A stretch of DNA of 64,000 nt from Nocardia rosealba (GTDB lineage Bacteria; Actinomycetota; Actinomycetes; Mycobacteriales; Mycobacteriaceae): contig NZ_JAIWNA010000003.1 of the NCBI RefSeq assembly GCF_020216065.1, positions 386,882 through 450,881 of the forward strand. The letters run 5' to 3'. How positions within the stretch are numbered: the first letter of the stretch is position 1; each line of letters begins with the position of its first letter. Positions 1-8,523 of the stretch are shown piece by piece. Position numbers and translations under genes: made by a program. A model generated the notes under the pieces. The model was not told the DNA's origin. It did not search any database and saw only the letters and a list, made by a program, of their open reading frames with translations.

Positions 1-2
1 TG

Positions 3-1823
3 ATCATCGCGATGGCCCGCGACCCGCGCGTGCTGGTGATCAAGGTGGCCGACCGGCTGCACAACATGCGGACCATGCGTTTCCTGCCGCCGGAGAAGCA
101 GGCCAAGAAGGCCAAGGAAACCCTCGAAGTCATTGCGCCGCTGGCACATCGGCTCGGGATGGCCACGGTCAAGTGGGAGCTCGAGGACCTCGCGTTCGCG
201 ATCCTGCACCCCAAGAAGTACGACGAGATCGTGCGCCTGGTCGCCGACCGGGCGCCGTCGCGCGACACCTACCTGGCCAAGGTGCGCGCCGAGATCGTCA
301 ACACTCTCGCCGCGTCGCGGATCAACGCCGTCGTCGAGGGGCGACCCAAGCACTACTGGTCGATCTATCAGAAGATGATCGTCAAGGGCAAAGACTTCGA
401 CGACATCCACGACCTGGTAGGCATGCGGATCCTGTGCGAGGAGGTCCGCGACTGCTACGCCGCCGTCGGCGTGGTGCACTCGCTGTGGCAGCCGATGGCG
501 GGCCGGTTCAAGGACTACATCGCCCAGCCGCGCTACGGCGTCTACCAGTCGCTGCACACCACCGTCGTCGGCCCCGACGGCAAGCCGCTCGAGGTGCAGA
601 TCCGCACCCACGACATGCACCGGACCGCCGAGTTCGGCATCGCCGCGCACTGGCGGTACAAGGAGACCAAGGGCAAACACTCCGGTGACGCCGCCGAGGT
701 CGACGACATGGCGTGGATGCGTCAGCTGCTCGACTGGCAGCGTGAGGCCGCCGACCCGGCCGAGTTCCTCGAGTCGCTGCGCTTCGACCTGAAATCGCCG
801 GAGATCTTCGTGTTCACCCCCAAGGGTGACGTGATCACGCTCCCGCAGAAGTCGACGCCGGTCGACTTCGCCTACGCGGTGCACACCGAGGTGGGCCACA
901 AGTGCATCGGTGCCCGCGTCAACGGCAGGCTCGTCGCGCTGGAACGTCAGCTCGAGAACGGCGAGGTCGTCGAGGTCTTCACCTCCAAGGCACAGAACGC
1001 CGGACCCAGCCGCGACTGGCAGAACTTCGTGGTCTCGCCCCGCGCGAAGGCCAAGATTCGCCAGTGGTTTGCCAAGGAACGGCGCGAGGAGGCACTCGAG
1101 AGCGGCAAGGAGCAGATCTCCAAGGAGGTCCGCCGCGTCGGGCTGCCGCTGCAACGGCTGATGAGCGTCGACGCGATGACCGCGGTGGCGCACGAACTGC
1201 ACTACACCGACATCTCCACCCTCTACACCGCCGTCGGCGAACACCAGGTGTCGGCGCACCACGTGGTGCAACGGCTCATGGCCCAGCTCGGCGGCATCGG
1301 CGATGTGGAGAACGAGCTGGCCGAACGGTCCACGCCGTCGACCACGCCGAGCAGGCAGCGGGTCACCGGCGATGCGGGCGTGCTCATCCCCGGCGCCCCC
1401 GGCACCGTCGCCAAGCTCGCGAAATGCTGCACGCCCGTACCAGGTGACGAGATCATGGGCTTCGTGACCCGTGGCGGTGCGGTGAGTGTGCACCGCACCG
1501 ACTGCACCAACGCGGGCTCGCTGCAGTCGCAGTCCGAACGGATCATCGACGTGGAATGGGCGCCGTCGCCGTCGTCGGTGTTCCTCGTCGCGATCCAGAT
1601 CGAGGCACTGGATCGCACCCGGCTGCTCTCCGACGTCACCAAGGTGCTCGCCGACGAGAAGGTCAATATCCTGTCGGCGTCGGTGGCCACCCACGGCGAC
1701 CGGGTGGCGATCAGCAAATTCACCTTCGAAATGGGCGACCCGAAACACCTGGGTCATCTGCTCAATGTGGTGCGCAATGTCGAAGGTGTGTACGACGTCT
1801 ACCGGGTGACTTCAGCAGCCTGA
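3..1823 (+). CDS. rel: Bifunctional (p)ppGpp synthetase/hydrolase, 5'-truncated by window edge
   Basis: Makes and degrades the alarmone (p)ppGpp in the stringent response (cytosolic). The open frame enters from base 3, ahead of the first in-window ATG at 12, so the gene begins upstream and the N-terminal HD hydrolase domain is cut; its last motif, DRLHNMRT, is at the start. The synthetase domain follows, with [10 protein letters not shown] and a [10 protein letters not shown] segment. A TGS domain comes next ([14 protein letters not shown]), then a zinc-finger/RRM-like region with paired Cys ([17 protein letters not shown]) and a C-terminal ACT domain to the TGA at 1821. The order HD-synthetase-TGS-ACT is that of long actinobacterial Rel proteins. 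In mycobacteria, from memory, rel is followed closely by a cyclophilin gene and hisS. Here those are about 17 kb away, with a secretion locus between. Identity is clear; only the 5' end is missing. Confidence 0.97.
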   Translation: MIAMARDPRVLVIKVADRLHNMRTMRFLPPEKQAKKAKETLEVIAPLAHRLGMATVKWELEDLAFAILHPKKYDEIVRLVADRAPSRDTYLAKVRAEIVNTLAASRINAVVEGRPKHYWSIYQKMIVKGKDFDDIHDLVGMRILCEEVRDCYAAVGVVHSLWQPMAGRFKDYIAQPRYGVYQSLHTTVVGPDGKPLEVQIRTHDMHRTAEFGIAAHWRYKETKGKHSGDAAEVDDMAWMRQLLDWQREAADPAEFLESLRFDLKSPEIFVFTPKGDVITLPQKSTPVDFAYAVHTEVGHKCIGARVNGRLVALERQLENGEVVEVFTSKAQNAGPSRDWQNFVVSPRAKAKIRQWFAKERREEALESGKEQISKEVRRVGLPLQRLMSVDAMTAVAHELHYTDISTLYTAVGEHQVSAHHVVQRLMAQLGGIGDVENELAERSTPSTTPSRQRVTGDAGVLIPGAPGTVAKLAKCCTPVPGDEIMGFVTRGGAVSVHRTDCTNAGSLQSQSERIIDVEWAPSPSSVFLVAIQIEALDRTRLLSDVTKVLADEKVNILSASVATHGDRVAISKFTFEMGDPKHLGHLLNVVRNVEGVYDVYRVTSAA

Positions 1824-1835
1824 CCACGGCTTGTC

Positions 1836-1869
1836 GGCCCGGGCACACGCTATTCGCGGTGCCCGGGCC
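1836..1869 (+). terminator. Hairpin terminator after rel
   Basis: An 11-bp perfect inverted repeat (GGCCCGGGCAC at 1836-1846 and its complement at 1859-1869) with a 12-base loop lies 13 bases after the rel stop. There is no U-tract, which is common in high-GC actinobacteria. The rest of the 1824-2034 gap shows no convincing gene; the upstream extension of the cutinase frame into it lacks a signal peptide and looks non-coding. Confidence 0.55.
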
Positions 1870-2034
1870 GCTCGCTGCGCTCGCTTCGTTCTGATGGATC
1901 GCCAGAAAGTTGCTGAGGCGCAAGGGTTTGCTGGGGGCAGCGGAAGGGCCGGTTTGGGCAGGGGTTCGGATACCCGGAATCTGTTACGGTTTACTGCGTT
2001 TCAACGTTCCACTGGTCAGCCGAAACGGACTGTG

Positions 2035-3678
2035 ATGCGGATCGATATGGCTCGGTGCACGACACGACTCACGGTGACGATGATCGCGATCACCGTTGCC
2101 TCGGCGTCGGTGTCGGCGGGGGTGGCCGCCGCGGAAGAGGTCACCCCCGTCGCACCGTCGACACGCGTGGCCATCGATGCCTGTCCTGCGTTGTACGCCT
2201 TGGGAATTCAGGGCACGGGGGAGTCCTCGCCCGATGCCGCGCCGAGCACCGACACCGGCATGTTGAGCACCGTCTTCCGGCCGTTGCTCGCCGCGGCCGC
2301 CGAGCCGGGACTCGTCGACCGCGCCTACGTTCCCTACGAGGCGGGCTTCGGTGGTGCCGTTCCCGGCGGGGTCGTGCCCTACACCGAATCGGTCGACGGC
2401 GGTCTCGAACGCTTGCGGTCGATGGCCACGCAGGTAGCTCAGCGGTGCCCGGACTCGCGCATCGCCGTGGTGGGGTATTCGCAAGGCGCCCACGTGGCTT
2501 CGCTGTTCGCGCAGGAGGTCGGCTCCGGCACCGGCGTACTGCCCGCCGACAAGGTCGCCGCGGTCGCGCTGTTCGCCGATCCGACCCGGGGCGAGAACGC
2601 GCCGCTGTTCCCGGGCGCACCCGACCGCGCCACCCCGCTCGCCGCTCCCGGCACCGAGGGCGCCGCCGTCGCCGACCTCGGTGCGGTTCGTCAGGCGCCG
2701 GCCCCCGGCGGCGGGCTCGGTTCCCGCTACGACCGGGCGGGCGACTACGGCAAACTCACGGGTCGCGTCGCAAGCTTCTGTGCCACAGGCGATCTCGCGT
2801 GTGATGCACCCCAGAACGCGCCACTCATGCGGGCGGTCACCAACCTGGTGAGTCAGGTGAAACTGTCCGGCGGCGACCCCATCGGTTCGCTGGTCTCGAT
2901 CGCGCAGGCGCTGGCGTTCACCTCGATCAAGACCGCCTCGACCGTGGTGAACGAGGACATCGCGGGCAGCACGCTGGCCGATGTGTCGCTCTCGCCGAAG
3001 AAGTCGATCTCCCAGCGTCTCGCCGACGCCGCCGACCCGCGCGCCGCCCTCGACGTGAACGCCGCGTTCCAGGCGCTGCTGAAGGTGGGCATGATCGGCA
3101 TCAACTCCGTCGCGACCGTGGTGAAGACCGTGCTCACGCCGGCGAGTATCGCCGAACTGGCCACGGCGGCGCTGTCGAACCCGCTGGCCGGGCTCACGCT
3201 GCTCGGGACGAAGCTCGTCGGTGCCGTCGCGCAGCTGATCCCGCCGACCACCGGCGTGCGCCTGGTGAACGAGGCCTTCACGGCGGTGGCGCAGAACATC
3301 ACCGACAACCGGGAATTGCTGGATGTGACCACCTGGGTGCGCTACTGGGACTCCATGCAGCGCCACGTCGCGTACTCCCAGATCGGGGTAGGCGCCCAGG
3401 GCGCGACACCGACCCGGTACGTGGCCGACTGGTTCGCCGCGATCGCCCGCGACGCCGCAGCAACCTCCGGGCGCGGCGCGACACCGCTCGGCGGGCCCGA
3501 CACGCCCGACCCCGGCCTCTTCACCAGCCGAACCGGCGAGCCTACGCCATCGAAACCCGGTCATGGGGGACAATTTCCGTTCGGGACAGGAGCCGATGGC
3601 GCCTCATCCGGCGGCGCGACGACTCCGCCTGCCGCGACACCCGAACCATCACCTACCAGCCCGTTCTCAGTGAACTGA
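2035..3678 (+). CDS. Secreted cutinase-family serine hydrolase with a large insertion
   Basis: Predicted extracytoplasmic ester or lipid hydrolase of the cutinase/Culp family. The chosen ATG gives a Sec signal peptide ending near GVAAAEE; GTG 2032 and ATG 2047 are alternatives. The mature part opens with DACPALYALGIQGTGESS, the usual cutinase oxyanion-side start. The nucleophile elbow is GYSQG with Ser149, and the acid is Asp253 in GDLAC. The expected His shortly after the Asp is not there. The best candidate is His444 in MQRHVAYSQ, about 190 residues later, so a helical, Ala-rich segment (about 265-435) is inserted between acid and base. The tail is Pro/Thr-rich. It ends 54 bp before the secretion-like operon and could share its transcript. 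The family is confident; substrate unknown. Confidence 0.85.
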   Translation: MRIDMARCTTRLTVTMIAITVASASVSAGVAAAEEVTPVAPSTRVAIDACPALYALGIQGTGESSPDAAPSTDTGMLSTVFRPLLAAAAEPGLVDRAYVPYEAGFGGAVPGGVVPYTESVDGGLERLRSMATQVAQRCPDSRIAVVGYSQGAHVASLFAQEVGSGTGVLPADKVAAVALFADPTRGENAPLFPGAPDRATPLAAPGTEGAAVADLGAVRQAPAPGGGLGSRYDRAGDYGKLTGRVASFCATGDLACDAPQNAPLMRAVTNLVSQVKLSGGDPIGSLVSIAQALAFTSIKTASTVVNEDIAGSTLADVSLSPKKSISQRLADAADPRAALDVNAAFQALLKVGMIGINSVATVVKTVLTPASIAELATAALSNPLAGLTLLGTKLVGAVAQLIPPTTGVRLVNEAFTAVAQNITDNRELLDVTTWVRYWDSMQRHVAYSQIGVGAQGATPTRYVADWFAAIARDAAATSGRGATPLGGPDTPDPGLFTSRTGEPTPSKPGHGGQFPFGTGADGASSGGATTPPAATPEPSPTSPFSVN

Positions 3679-3732
3679 GTACCGAGAGGTATCGATGCGA
3701 ATCCATGTGCCCGGCGTAGCGGAAAGGGGGGA

Positions 3733-4902
3733 ATGTTGAAGTCGTACAACGAACTGTCGCGCTGGTACTCGGCGCTGGAGCCGGAAACCGACACGGCCGA
3801 CCCTGCGCGCCAGGACACCACCGAGCAGGTGGCGGGCGACGACGAGGCCCCCGCCCGATATTCGCAGCGCCCCGAGCGCATCCCGACGGCCGACCACCCG
3901 GCCACGCCCGTCGAGCGCTCCGGACAACCGTGGACCAAGCCTGCCCCCGAAGTCGACGAATCCTGCGCCGAGGACTTCACCGCCCGCGACTTCACCAAAC
4001 CGGATCCGGGCGCCGACCCGGCACCGCGCTCGGCGGAGCAGGAAACGCCTGCGCGTGCCGAGGACCGGCGAGCCGGGTTCGACACCACACCCCGCGACGA
4101 ACCGGCCGTCGACTACTACGCGGACGAGCGCGAGCCGGCGCCGATCATGGAAGCGCGGCCCTACGTGCCCGAGCCCGTGCCGCTGGCCGAACACGCCGCG
4201 CGGCGCAGCGAATTCACCGGCGGCTGGTCGGACTGGGTGGAACACGCGCCAGGTCCCGACGACGACTACGACGCCGAACTCGTCCAGTTCCCCTGGGCCG
4301 ATGCCGCCGACGACTATGACGAAGCGCATGTGCTCGAACCGTCGGGCGCCCTGCGGGAACGCCGGGCCCGACGGCGCAACCGTTCATGGGTCGTGCTCGC
4401 GGTCGCCGTGCTGGTGCTGGTGGTCGCCGCGACCGGTGTGATGTTCCTGCTGTTCGGACGTGGCAGCAGCCACGCCGCGCAACCGGCCACCCCGCTGCAC
4501 TTCACGGCGGGCAACCTCACCGCCGACGCCGGGGGCGCGTGCCCGACCGAACGCACCGAACTGGTGGTCCGTAGCGCCGAACCCGGCGGCACGAGTTCCG
4601 GTCCCGACGCGGTGCTCGCCTTCCAGTACGCCTACTACGTGACCCGATCGGGCACCGAGGCACGCGCGGTGGTCACCCCAGATGCCGAGGTGTCCTCGGC
4701 CGCGGTGATCCAGCGCGGCATCGATTCCATCCCGGTCGGCACGACGCACTGCGTGCGGATCACCACCGTCGCCCCCGACCGGTACACCGTGGAGGTCACC
4801 GAATTCCGGCCCGCGGGGGCGCCGGCCACCTACACCAAGCAGTTGGTGCGAACGACGCGCGTCGGCGATCGCACGCTCATCGCGGGCATCGCGGCAGGGT
4901 AA
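3733..4902 (+). CDS. Bitopic membrane protein with NTF2-like exodomain, first gene of the T4SS-like operon
   Basis: 389 residues with a strong ribosome site (GGAAAGGGGGGA) just before ATG 3733. About 215 residues of acidic, Pro-rich cytoplasmic sequence precede a single membrane span (WVVLAVAVLVLVVAATGVMF, about 219-240) and an exported C-terminal domain of about 140 residues. That domain (for example DAVLAFQYAYYVTRSG, then PDRYTVEVTEF) looks like a small alpha+beta NTF2-type fold. This topology, cytoplasmic tail-TM-NTF2 domain, is that of VirB8/TcpC scaffold proteins of type IV secretion systems. The VirB8 assignment is inference from layout and neighbours only, since I see no direct sequence match. 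It probably opens the operon that runs to 18768, with 11 bp to the next gene. Confidence 0.6.
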   Translation: MLKSYNELSRWYSALEPETDTADPARQDTTEQVAGDDEAPARYSQRPERIPTADHPATPVERSGQPWTKPAPEVDESCAEDFTARDFTKPDPGADPAPRSAEQETPARAEDRRAGFDTTPRDEPAVDYYADEREPAPIMEARPYVPEPVPLAEHAARRSEFTGGWSDWVEHAPGPDDDYDAELVQFPWADAADDYDEAHVLEPSGALRERRARRRNRSWVVLAVAVLVLVVAATGVMFLLFGRGSSHAAQPATPLHFTAGNLTADAGGACPTERTELVVRSAEPGGTSSGPDAVLAFQYAYYVTRSGTEARAVVTPDAEVSSAAVIQRGIDSIPVGTTHCVRITTVAPDRYTVEVTEFRPAGAPATYTKQLVRTTRVGDRTLIAGIAAG

Positions 4903-4913
4903 GGAGCAAGGCG

Positions 4914-5768
4914 ATGACAGACGACTGGAGCCGATGGCTCGACGAGGCCCCCGAGGGGGACCCGTCGGACGACCTCGCGCGTGATCCGGCTCCGGTGGTG
5001 CGGTTGCGGCGCAGGGGCGGCGCGCGTTCCGGCGGGGCACGCAGGCCGATCCTCGTCGTCGGCGGCTGCGGCGGCGCGGGCACCACGACGACCACTCTCG
5101 GCCTGGCCGCGGCCTCGGCGATGGACGGTGCGGTGACCGTCGCCGTCGACGCCACCGCCGCGGGCAGCGACCTCGCCCTACGCGGCGCCGACAAACACCT
5201 GCACCCGGTGAACCTGCAGTCGTGGGTCTACGGGCGCGGCGACGACGAACCGGCCCCGATCGAGGACTGCCTGTCGCGGTCCACCTCCGGATTCGGGCTG
5301 CTCTGGCGCGACGCGACCCCGCTGCGGCGGCGCGCGACATATCTCACTGTCGCCAGGGCATTGGACGCCGGTGGCTACACCGCCGTCTACGACGGTGGCA
5401 ACCCGATTGCCGGACGGCAACTGCGCCCTCTGCTCGACGACGCCGATATCGCGCTCGTCCTGACGATTCCGGCCCGGGTCGACGCCGCCAACCGGCTGCG
5501 GGTGACCCTGGAATGGCTCGACGACCATTACGGCGACGACGGCGCGGGAGTCGTGGCCGACACCACCATCGTTGTCTCCCACCAGTATTCGCAGGACGAT
5601 TCGCGCGTTGCGGAGCATTTGCGCGAACACCTGTCGGGGTGGGTGCGCGAGGTCGTCGAGATCCCCTACGACCCGCATCTGGCGCGCGGCGAACTGGTTC
5701 GCCACAGCGAGCTCGCCGAGGCGACGCGTGCGGCATATGGGAGCTTGCTCGCGGGAGTGGCATCATGA
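4914..5768 (+). CDS. ParA/MinD/TadZ-like P-loop protein lacking Walker A lysines
   Basis: 284-residue cytosolic protein of the SIMIBI ParA/MinD fold: PILVVGG strand, glycine loop at about 50-61, then VAVDATAAGSDLALRG in the place of the Asp-containing switch. In true ParA proteins the loop is KGGxGKTT. Here it reads GCGGAGTTT, so both the signature lysine and the catalytic lysine are absent. TadZ/CpaE proteins that position secretion machines at cell poles show similar decay. That parallel and the operon context suggest a localisation or assembly factor and not a plasmid-partition ATPase. The N-terminus (DDWSRWLDEAPEGDPSDDLA) is acidic. The stop overlaps the next gene's ATG by four bases, indicating translational coupling. 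Confidence 0.7.
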   Translation: MTDDWSRWLDEAPEGDPSDDLARDPAPVVRLRRRGGARSGGARRPILVVGGCGGAGTTTTTLGLAAASAMDGAVTVAVDATAAGSDLALRGADKHLHPVNLQSWVYGRGDDEPAPIEDCLSRSTSGFGLLWRDATPLRRRATYLTVARALDAGGYTAVYDGGNPIAGRQLRPLLDDADIALVLTIPARVDAANRLRVTLEWLDDHYGDDGAGVVADTTIVVSHQYSQDDSRVAEHLREHLSGWVREVVEIPYDPHLARGELVRHSELAEATRAAYGSLLAGVAS

Positions 5769-6415
5769 CGGCAGCTATGAATCTTCGTCGTCGTCGTGAA
5801 CCGGATGCGCCCGCCGGTGTCGTCGCGCCGCCTGAATCGTTGCGCGCCAAGATCTGGGAGCGCCCGGTCCCCGGGGTGGGACGGGCGCCGCTGGTCTGGT
5901 TGCTCGGCGTGCACGGTGGGGCAGGCGCCACCACGCTCGCGCATGTCCTCGCGCCCGCCGCGGACGCCCGTGGCCGCTGGCCGGGTGTCTTCGATCGGGA
6001 ATCGCCCTACGTGGTGCTCGTTGCGCGCGAGACCATCTCGGGACTCACCCGTGCCCACGATCTGCTGCGCCAGCACCACGCGGGGCTGGCCGGACCGTCG
6101 CTGGTGCTCGGCTTGATCACCGTCGCCGCGCGGCCGGGGCGGATGCCCGCAGAGATCCGCCGCTACCGCGATGTGGTCGGTTCGCTGGCCGGGCACGTCT
6201 GGCAGGTGCCGTGGATCGAGGAATGGACTCTCGTCGAATCCGGTGCACTTCCGGTGTGGTCGCCGGGCGACGAGGTGGTGGCCCGCAAGCGCAGGCCGGA
6301 CCCGCTCGAAGAGGTTCCGATCGAGATCGGTGAGCTGGGAACCGATCTGGTCGCCGCCATCAGAACGAGCCTCGGTTCGCCGATCTCCTCGGCGGCGCAG
6401 CGGGGTCGATCATGA
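5765..6415 (+). CDS. Second P-loop-like protein of the T4SS-like operon (DUF6668-like)
   Basis: 216 residues, starting at the ATG that overlaps the preceding stop (ATGA). A short basic N-terminus (NLRRRREP) leads to WLLGVHGGAGATTLAHVLAPA, a P-loop in which the Walker A lysine positions are His and Ala. A strand (YVVLVARETISGL) and a second strand (LVLGLITVAARPGRMP) fit a ParA-like Rossmann core. It appears to be a divergent companion of the previous gene, so the operon encodes two adjacent lysine-less P-loop proteins. In related actinobacterial loci this type is labelled DUF6668 as I recall. A 94-bp gap follows, the longest between genes inside this operon. Confidence 0.6.
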   Translation: MTAAMNLRRRREPDAPAGVVAPPESLRAKIWERPVPGVGRAPLVWLLGVHGGAGATTLAHVLAPAADARGRWPGVFDRESPYVVLVARETISGLTRAHDLLRQHHAGLAGPSLVLGLITVAARPGRMPAEIRRYRDVVGSLAGHVWQVPWIEEWTLVESGALPVWSPGDEVVARKRRPDPLEEVPIEIGELGTDLVAAIRTSLGSPISSAAQRGRS

Positions 6416-6509
6416 CGGCCGGGCGCGTCGGCCGTCTGTGGTGTACAAACGTGTGTCGGCGTCGAAGTGTTTGTGGCACAACACCTTTACAGTGGGAGAA
6501 AGGCACCCG

Positions 6510-6803
6510 ATGAGCATGCTCCTCCTCGCCGTGCAGGACACGTACGGCACCGTGCTTGCCCAGGTCGGTAACCCGACCCCGGAAGCTCCTCCCGGCTCGG
6601 AGAAAATCCTGCAGCTGGTGCGATACCTCACCTGGTTCGTGCTGCTGTCGGGTATCTGCGGCATCACCTACGCGGGCGGCAAGTTCGCGTGGGAGCGCTG
6701 GACCGGCGGCGGCCTCGAGTCGCCGAAGATGGTCGCGGGCGCGATGATCGGCGGTGTCGTCGCCACCAGCGCGGGCACGATCATGAATGCGGTCATCGGT
6801 TAG
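6510..6803 (+). CDS. Small two-TM pilin-like (VirB2/TrbC-type) protein
   Basis: 97 residues from ATG 6510, preceded by the ribosome site GGGAGAAAGG. The layout is a short N-terminal part, a first membrane span (about 33-57, LVRYLTWFVLLSGICGITYA), a short loop with KFAWERWTGGG, and a second span (about 74-95, MVAGAMIGGVVATSAGTIM). Two close hydrophobic segments with a small polar loop in a protein of about 100 residues, encoded early in a T4SS-like operon, is the pattern of VirB2/TrbC major pilins. The next gene is a clear paralogue. The separate good ribosome site and the 94-bp upstream gap would suit higher expression than neighbours. The pilin role is inferred from topology, size and position. 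Confidence 0.6.
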   Translation: MSMLLLAVQDTYGTVLAQVGNPTPEAPPGSEKILQLVRYLTWFVLLSGICGITYAGGKFAWERWTGGGLESPKMVAGAMIGGVVATSAGTIMNAVIG

Positions 6804-7057
6804 TGATCGCCGTGCTCGCCTACAAACAGATCCCGGCCGACGTGCTCGCGCCGCTGATGCAGTTGCTCAACTGGCTGCTGTGGTTCGTACTGCTGTCGTG
6901 CCTGGCCTGGATGATCCTGTCGGCGGGTCGGCTGTGGATCGCGTTCCGCAGCGACCTCGCCGTCAACGATGCCTCACACGGTGTGCTCATGAGCCTGATC
7001 GGCGCCGCGGTCGCCAGCACCGCGTCGGCGATCGCGCTGGCATTCCTGCCGGCGTGA
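6803..7057 (+). CDS. Second two-TM pilin-like protein, paralogue of the preceding one
   Basis: 84 residues from a GTG whose first base is the last base of the preceding stop (TAGTG). The two spans lie at about 20-45 and 58-82. The WFVLLS motif in the first span is identical to the upstream protein, and LMSLIGAAVASTASAIALAF matches its MVAGAMIGGVVATSAGTIM segment, so the pair looks like a tandem duplication. It begins almost directly with its membrane part (VIAVLAYKQIPADVLAPLM), without the upstream protein's longer N-terminal region. It could be a second pilin or a minor pilus/channel subunit. It is too short to be found by length-based gene calling alone. Confidence 0.6.
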   Translation: MIAVLAYKQIPADVLAPLMQLLNWLLWFVLLSCLAWMILSAGRLWIAFRSDLAVNDASHGVLMSLIGAAVASTASAIALAFLPA

Positions 7058-7082
7058 GGCAGCGGACGACGAAGGCACGACC

Positions 7083-7688
7083 ATGAATTCCACAGTGACA
7101 CGACCGGTGCTGGTCGGTATCGCCCTGCTCACCGCCGCAGCGGGTTGCGGTGAGCAGGACGCGGGCCCCGACCTGTCCTCGGCACCGACCGGCGTGCGCT
7201 GGCAGCACTACCAGGGCATCGCCCTGCCCCACGCCGATCAGGGGCCCGCCCAGGTACAGCAGGGCGCCGCAACCGGATTCGAGCACTCGCCGCGCGGGGC
7301 CGGGCTGGCCGCACTCACCCACACCATCCGGCTGTCGGTGGCACCCGACGACGACTGGGCCACCGTCGTCAACCGGGGCCTCGTCCCCGGACCGGCACGC
7401 GACGAGTGGGCGATCAACCGGGTGCAGCTGTCGATCGCCGGGCCCGCCGCGCCCGAGTACGCGCCGAAATTGTTGGGTTACAAAATCACCGAATACCGTG
7501 ACGAGCAAGCCCGTGTGGACGTCTACACCGAGTACTCGGACCGTTCCCGCGCGGTGAACCACACCGCGGTGAGCTGGTACGGACAAGACTGGCGACTGCG
7601 CTTACCCGACCCGGAGTCCACCACCCGACCCGTCGACGCGATCGACGAATTACCACCCGACATCGTGACATTGGAGGCACCGAAGTGA
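7083..7688 (+). CDS. Lipoprotein of the T4SS-like operon (DUF8175-like domain)
   Basis: 201 residues with a lipoprotein signal peptide: a hydrophobic stretch VLVGIALLTAAAG and a lipid-attachment Cys at about 22 (AAAGC). It should be anchored outside the membrane. The exported domain contains VRWQHYQGIALPHADQGPAQVQQGAATGFEHSPRGAGLAA, which aligns by eye with the next gene's GWQRVYGASVPFSTSDGPSRIEAGLAVGYAHTPQGAALAA in two runs; both therefore carry the same domain, called DUF8175 in related genomes as I recall. The stop overlaps the next GTG by four bases. In its context it is the likely VirB7-like or envelope-linking component, but no function is shown by the sequence itself. Confidence 0.65.
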   Translation: MNSTVTRPVLVGIALLTAAAGCGEQDAGPDLSSAPTGVRWQHYQGIALPHADQGPAQVQQGAATGFEHSPRGAGLAALTHTIRLSVAPDDDWATVVNRGLVPGPARDEWAINRVQLSIAGPAAPEYAPKLLGYKITEYRDEQARVDVYTEYSDRSRAVNHTAVSWYGQDWRLRLPDPESTTRPVDAIDELPPDIVTLEAPK

Positions 7689-8500
7689 GCGAGAAGGAGG
7701 CGTCGACGCGCGACCGCGCGTCGTTCGGCATGATCGCCTCCGGTGCCCTGCTCGCCCTCATCCTGGTCGTCGGCGCGGTCGTGTACTTCACCAGCAGCGG
7801 CGAGGGCGAGATCGACGCCGGTCCGCCGCCACCACAGGCGGCGGGCGGCACGGGCTTCGCCGAACCGGAGGTCGACCTGTTCGGCAGGCGCGTCGACATC
7901 CCCAACAACCCGGCCGGGCAACCGCTGGCCCAGGACCCGAGCGCGCGGCGCACACCCGACGACCCGGACTGGCTCACCGCCGCCCCGGCTGGCACGACGA
8001 AACCGCACGGGTGGCAGCGGGTCTACGGCGCGTCGGTGCCGTTCTCCACCTCCGACGGACCGTCGCGGATCGAGGCCGGACTGGCCGTCGGCTACGCGCA
8101 CACCCCGCAGGGTGCCGCGCTGGCCGCCGCGCAGATCACCTACCGGCTCAACGCCAGGCCCGCCGACCGCGACCTGTACGTGACGCAGCTGCGGGTGAGC
8201 TCCACCCAGCTGGCCGCCTACGACTCGGCGCTGGCCGCCGACAAACTGCCCGAGCAGCAGCCGGAGAAGGTGACGCGCTACTTCGTCGCCTCCGACGCCT
8301 TCCGCATCGATGACTACGCCGACGACATGGCGATCGTGCGACTCGCCTCGCGCGGTCCGGTGGTCGACGGTAAACAGCTGTACGCGGCCATGCGGCTGAT
8401 CGTGGTGTGGGACGACGGTGATTGGCGGCTGAAACCGTCGACCACCACCAACAACCGGACCGAATACGTGGAATCGCTGGCGGGGTGGACGACATGGTGA
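7685..8500 (+). CDS. Single-TM envelope protein paralogous to the upstream lipoprotein
   Basis: 271 residues from GTG 7685 (GTGA overlap). An N-terminal cytoplasmic stretch of about 15 residues is followed by one membrane span (FGMIASGALLALILVVGAVVYF), then an exported region with a Pro-rich linker and a DUF8175-like domain (about 110-265; VPFSTSDGPSRIEAGLAVGY). It is the membrane-anchored counterpart of the preceding lipoprotein, so the operon keeps two anchors of the same domain side by side. Such pairs are often scaffold partners; this is inference. The next gene starts at ATG 8524, where a GAGGGG ribosome site is visible, and not at ATG 8494, which overlaps this stop. Confidence 0.65.
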   Translation: MSEKEASTRDRASFGMIASGALLALILVVGAVVYFTSSGEGEIDAGPPPPQAAGGTGFAEPEVDLFGRRVDIPNNPAGQPLAQDPSARRTPDDPDWLTAAPAGTTKPHGWQRVYGASVPFSTSDGPSRIEAGLAVGYAHTPQGAALAAAQITYRLNARPADRDLYVTQLRVSSTQLAAYDSALAADKLPEQQPEKVTRYFVASDAFRIDDYADDMAIVRLASRGPVVDGKQLYAAMRLIVVWDDGDWRLKPSTTTNNRTEYVESLAGWTTW

Positions 8501-8523
8501 CCAACCATCGAGGGGTGCCGACA

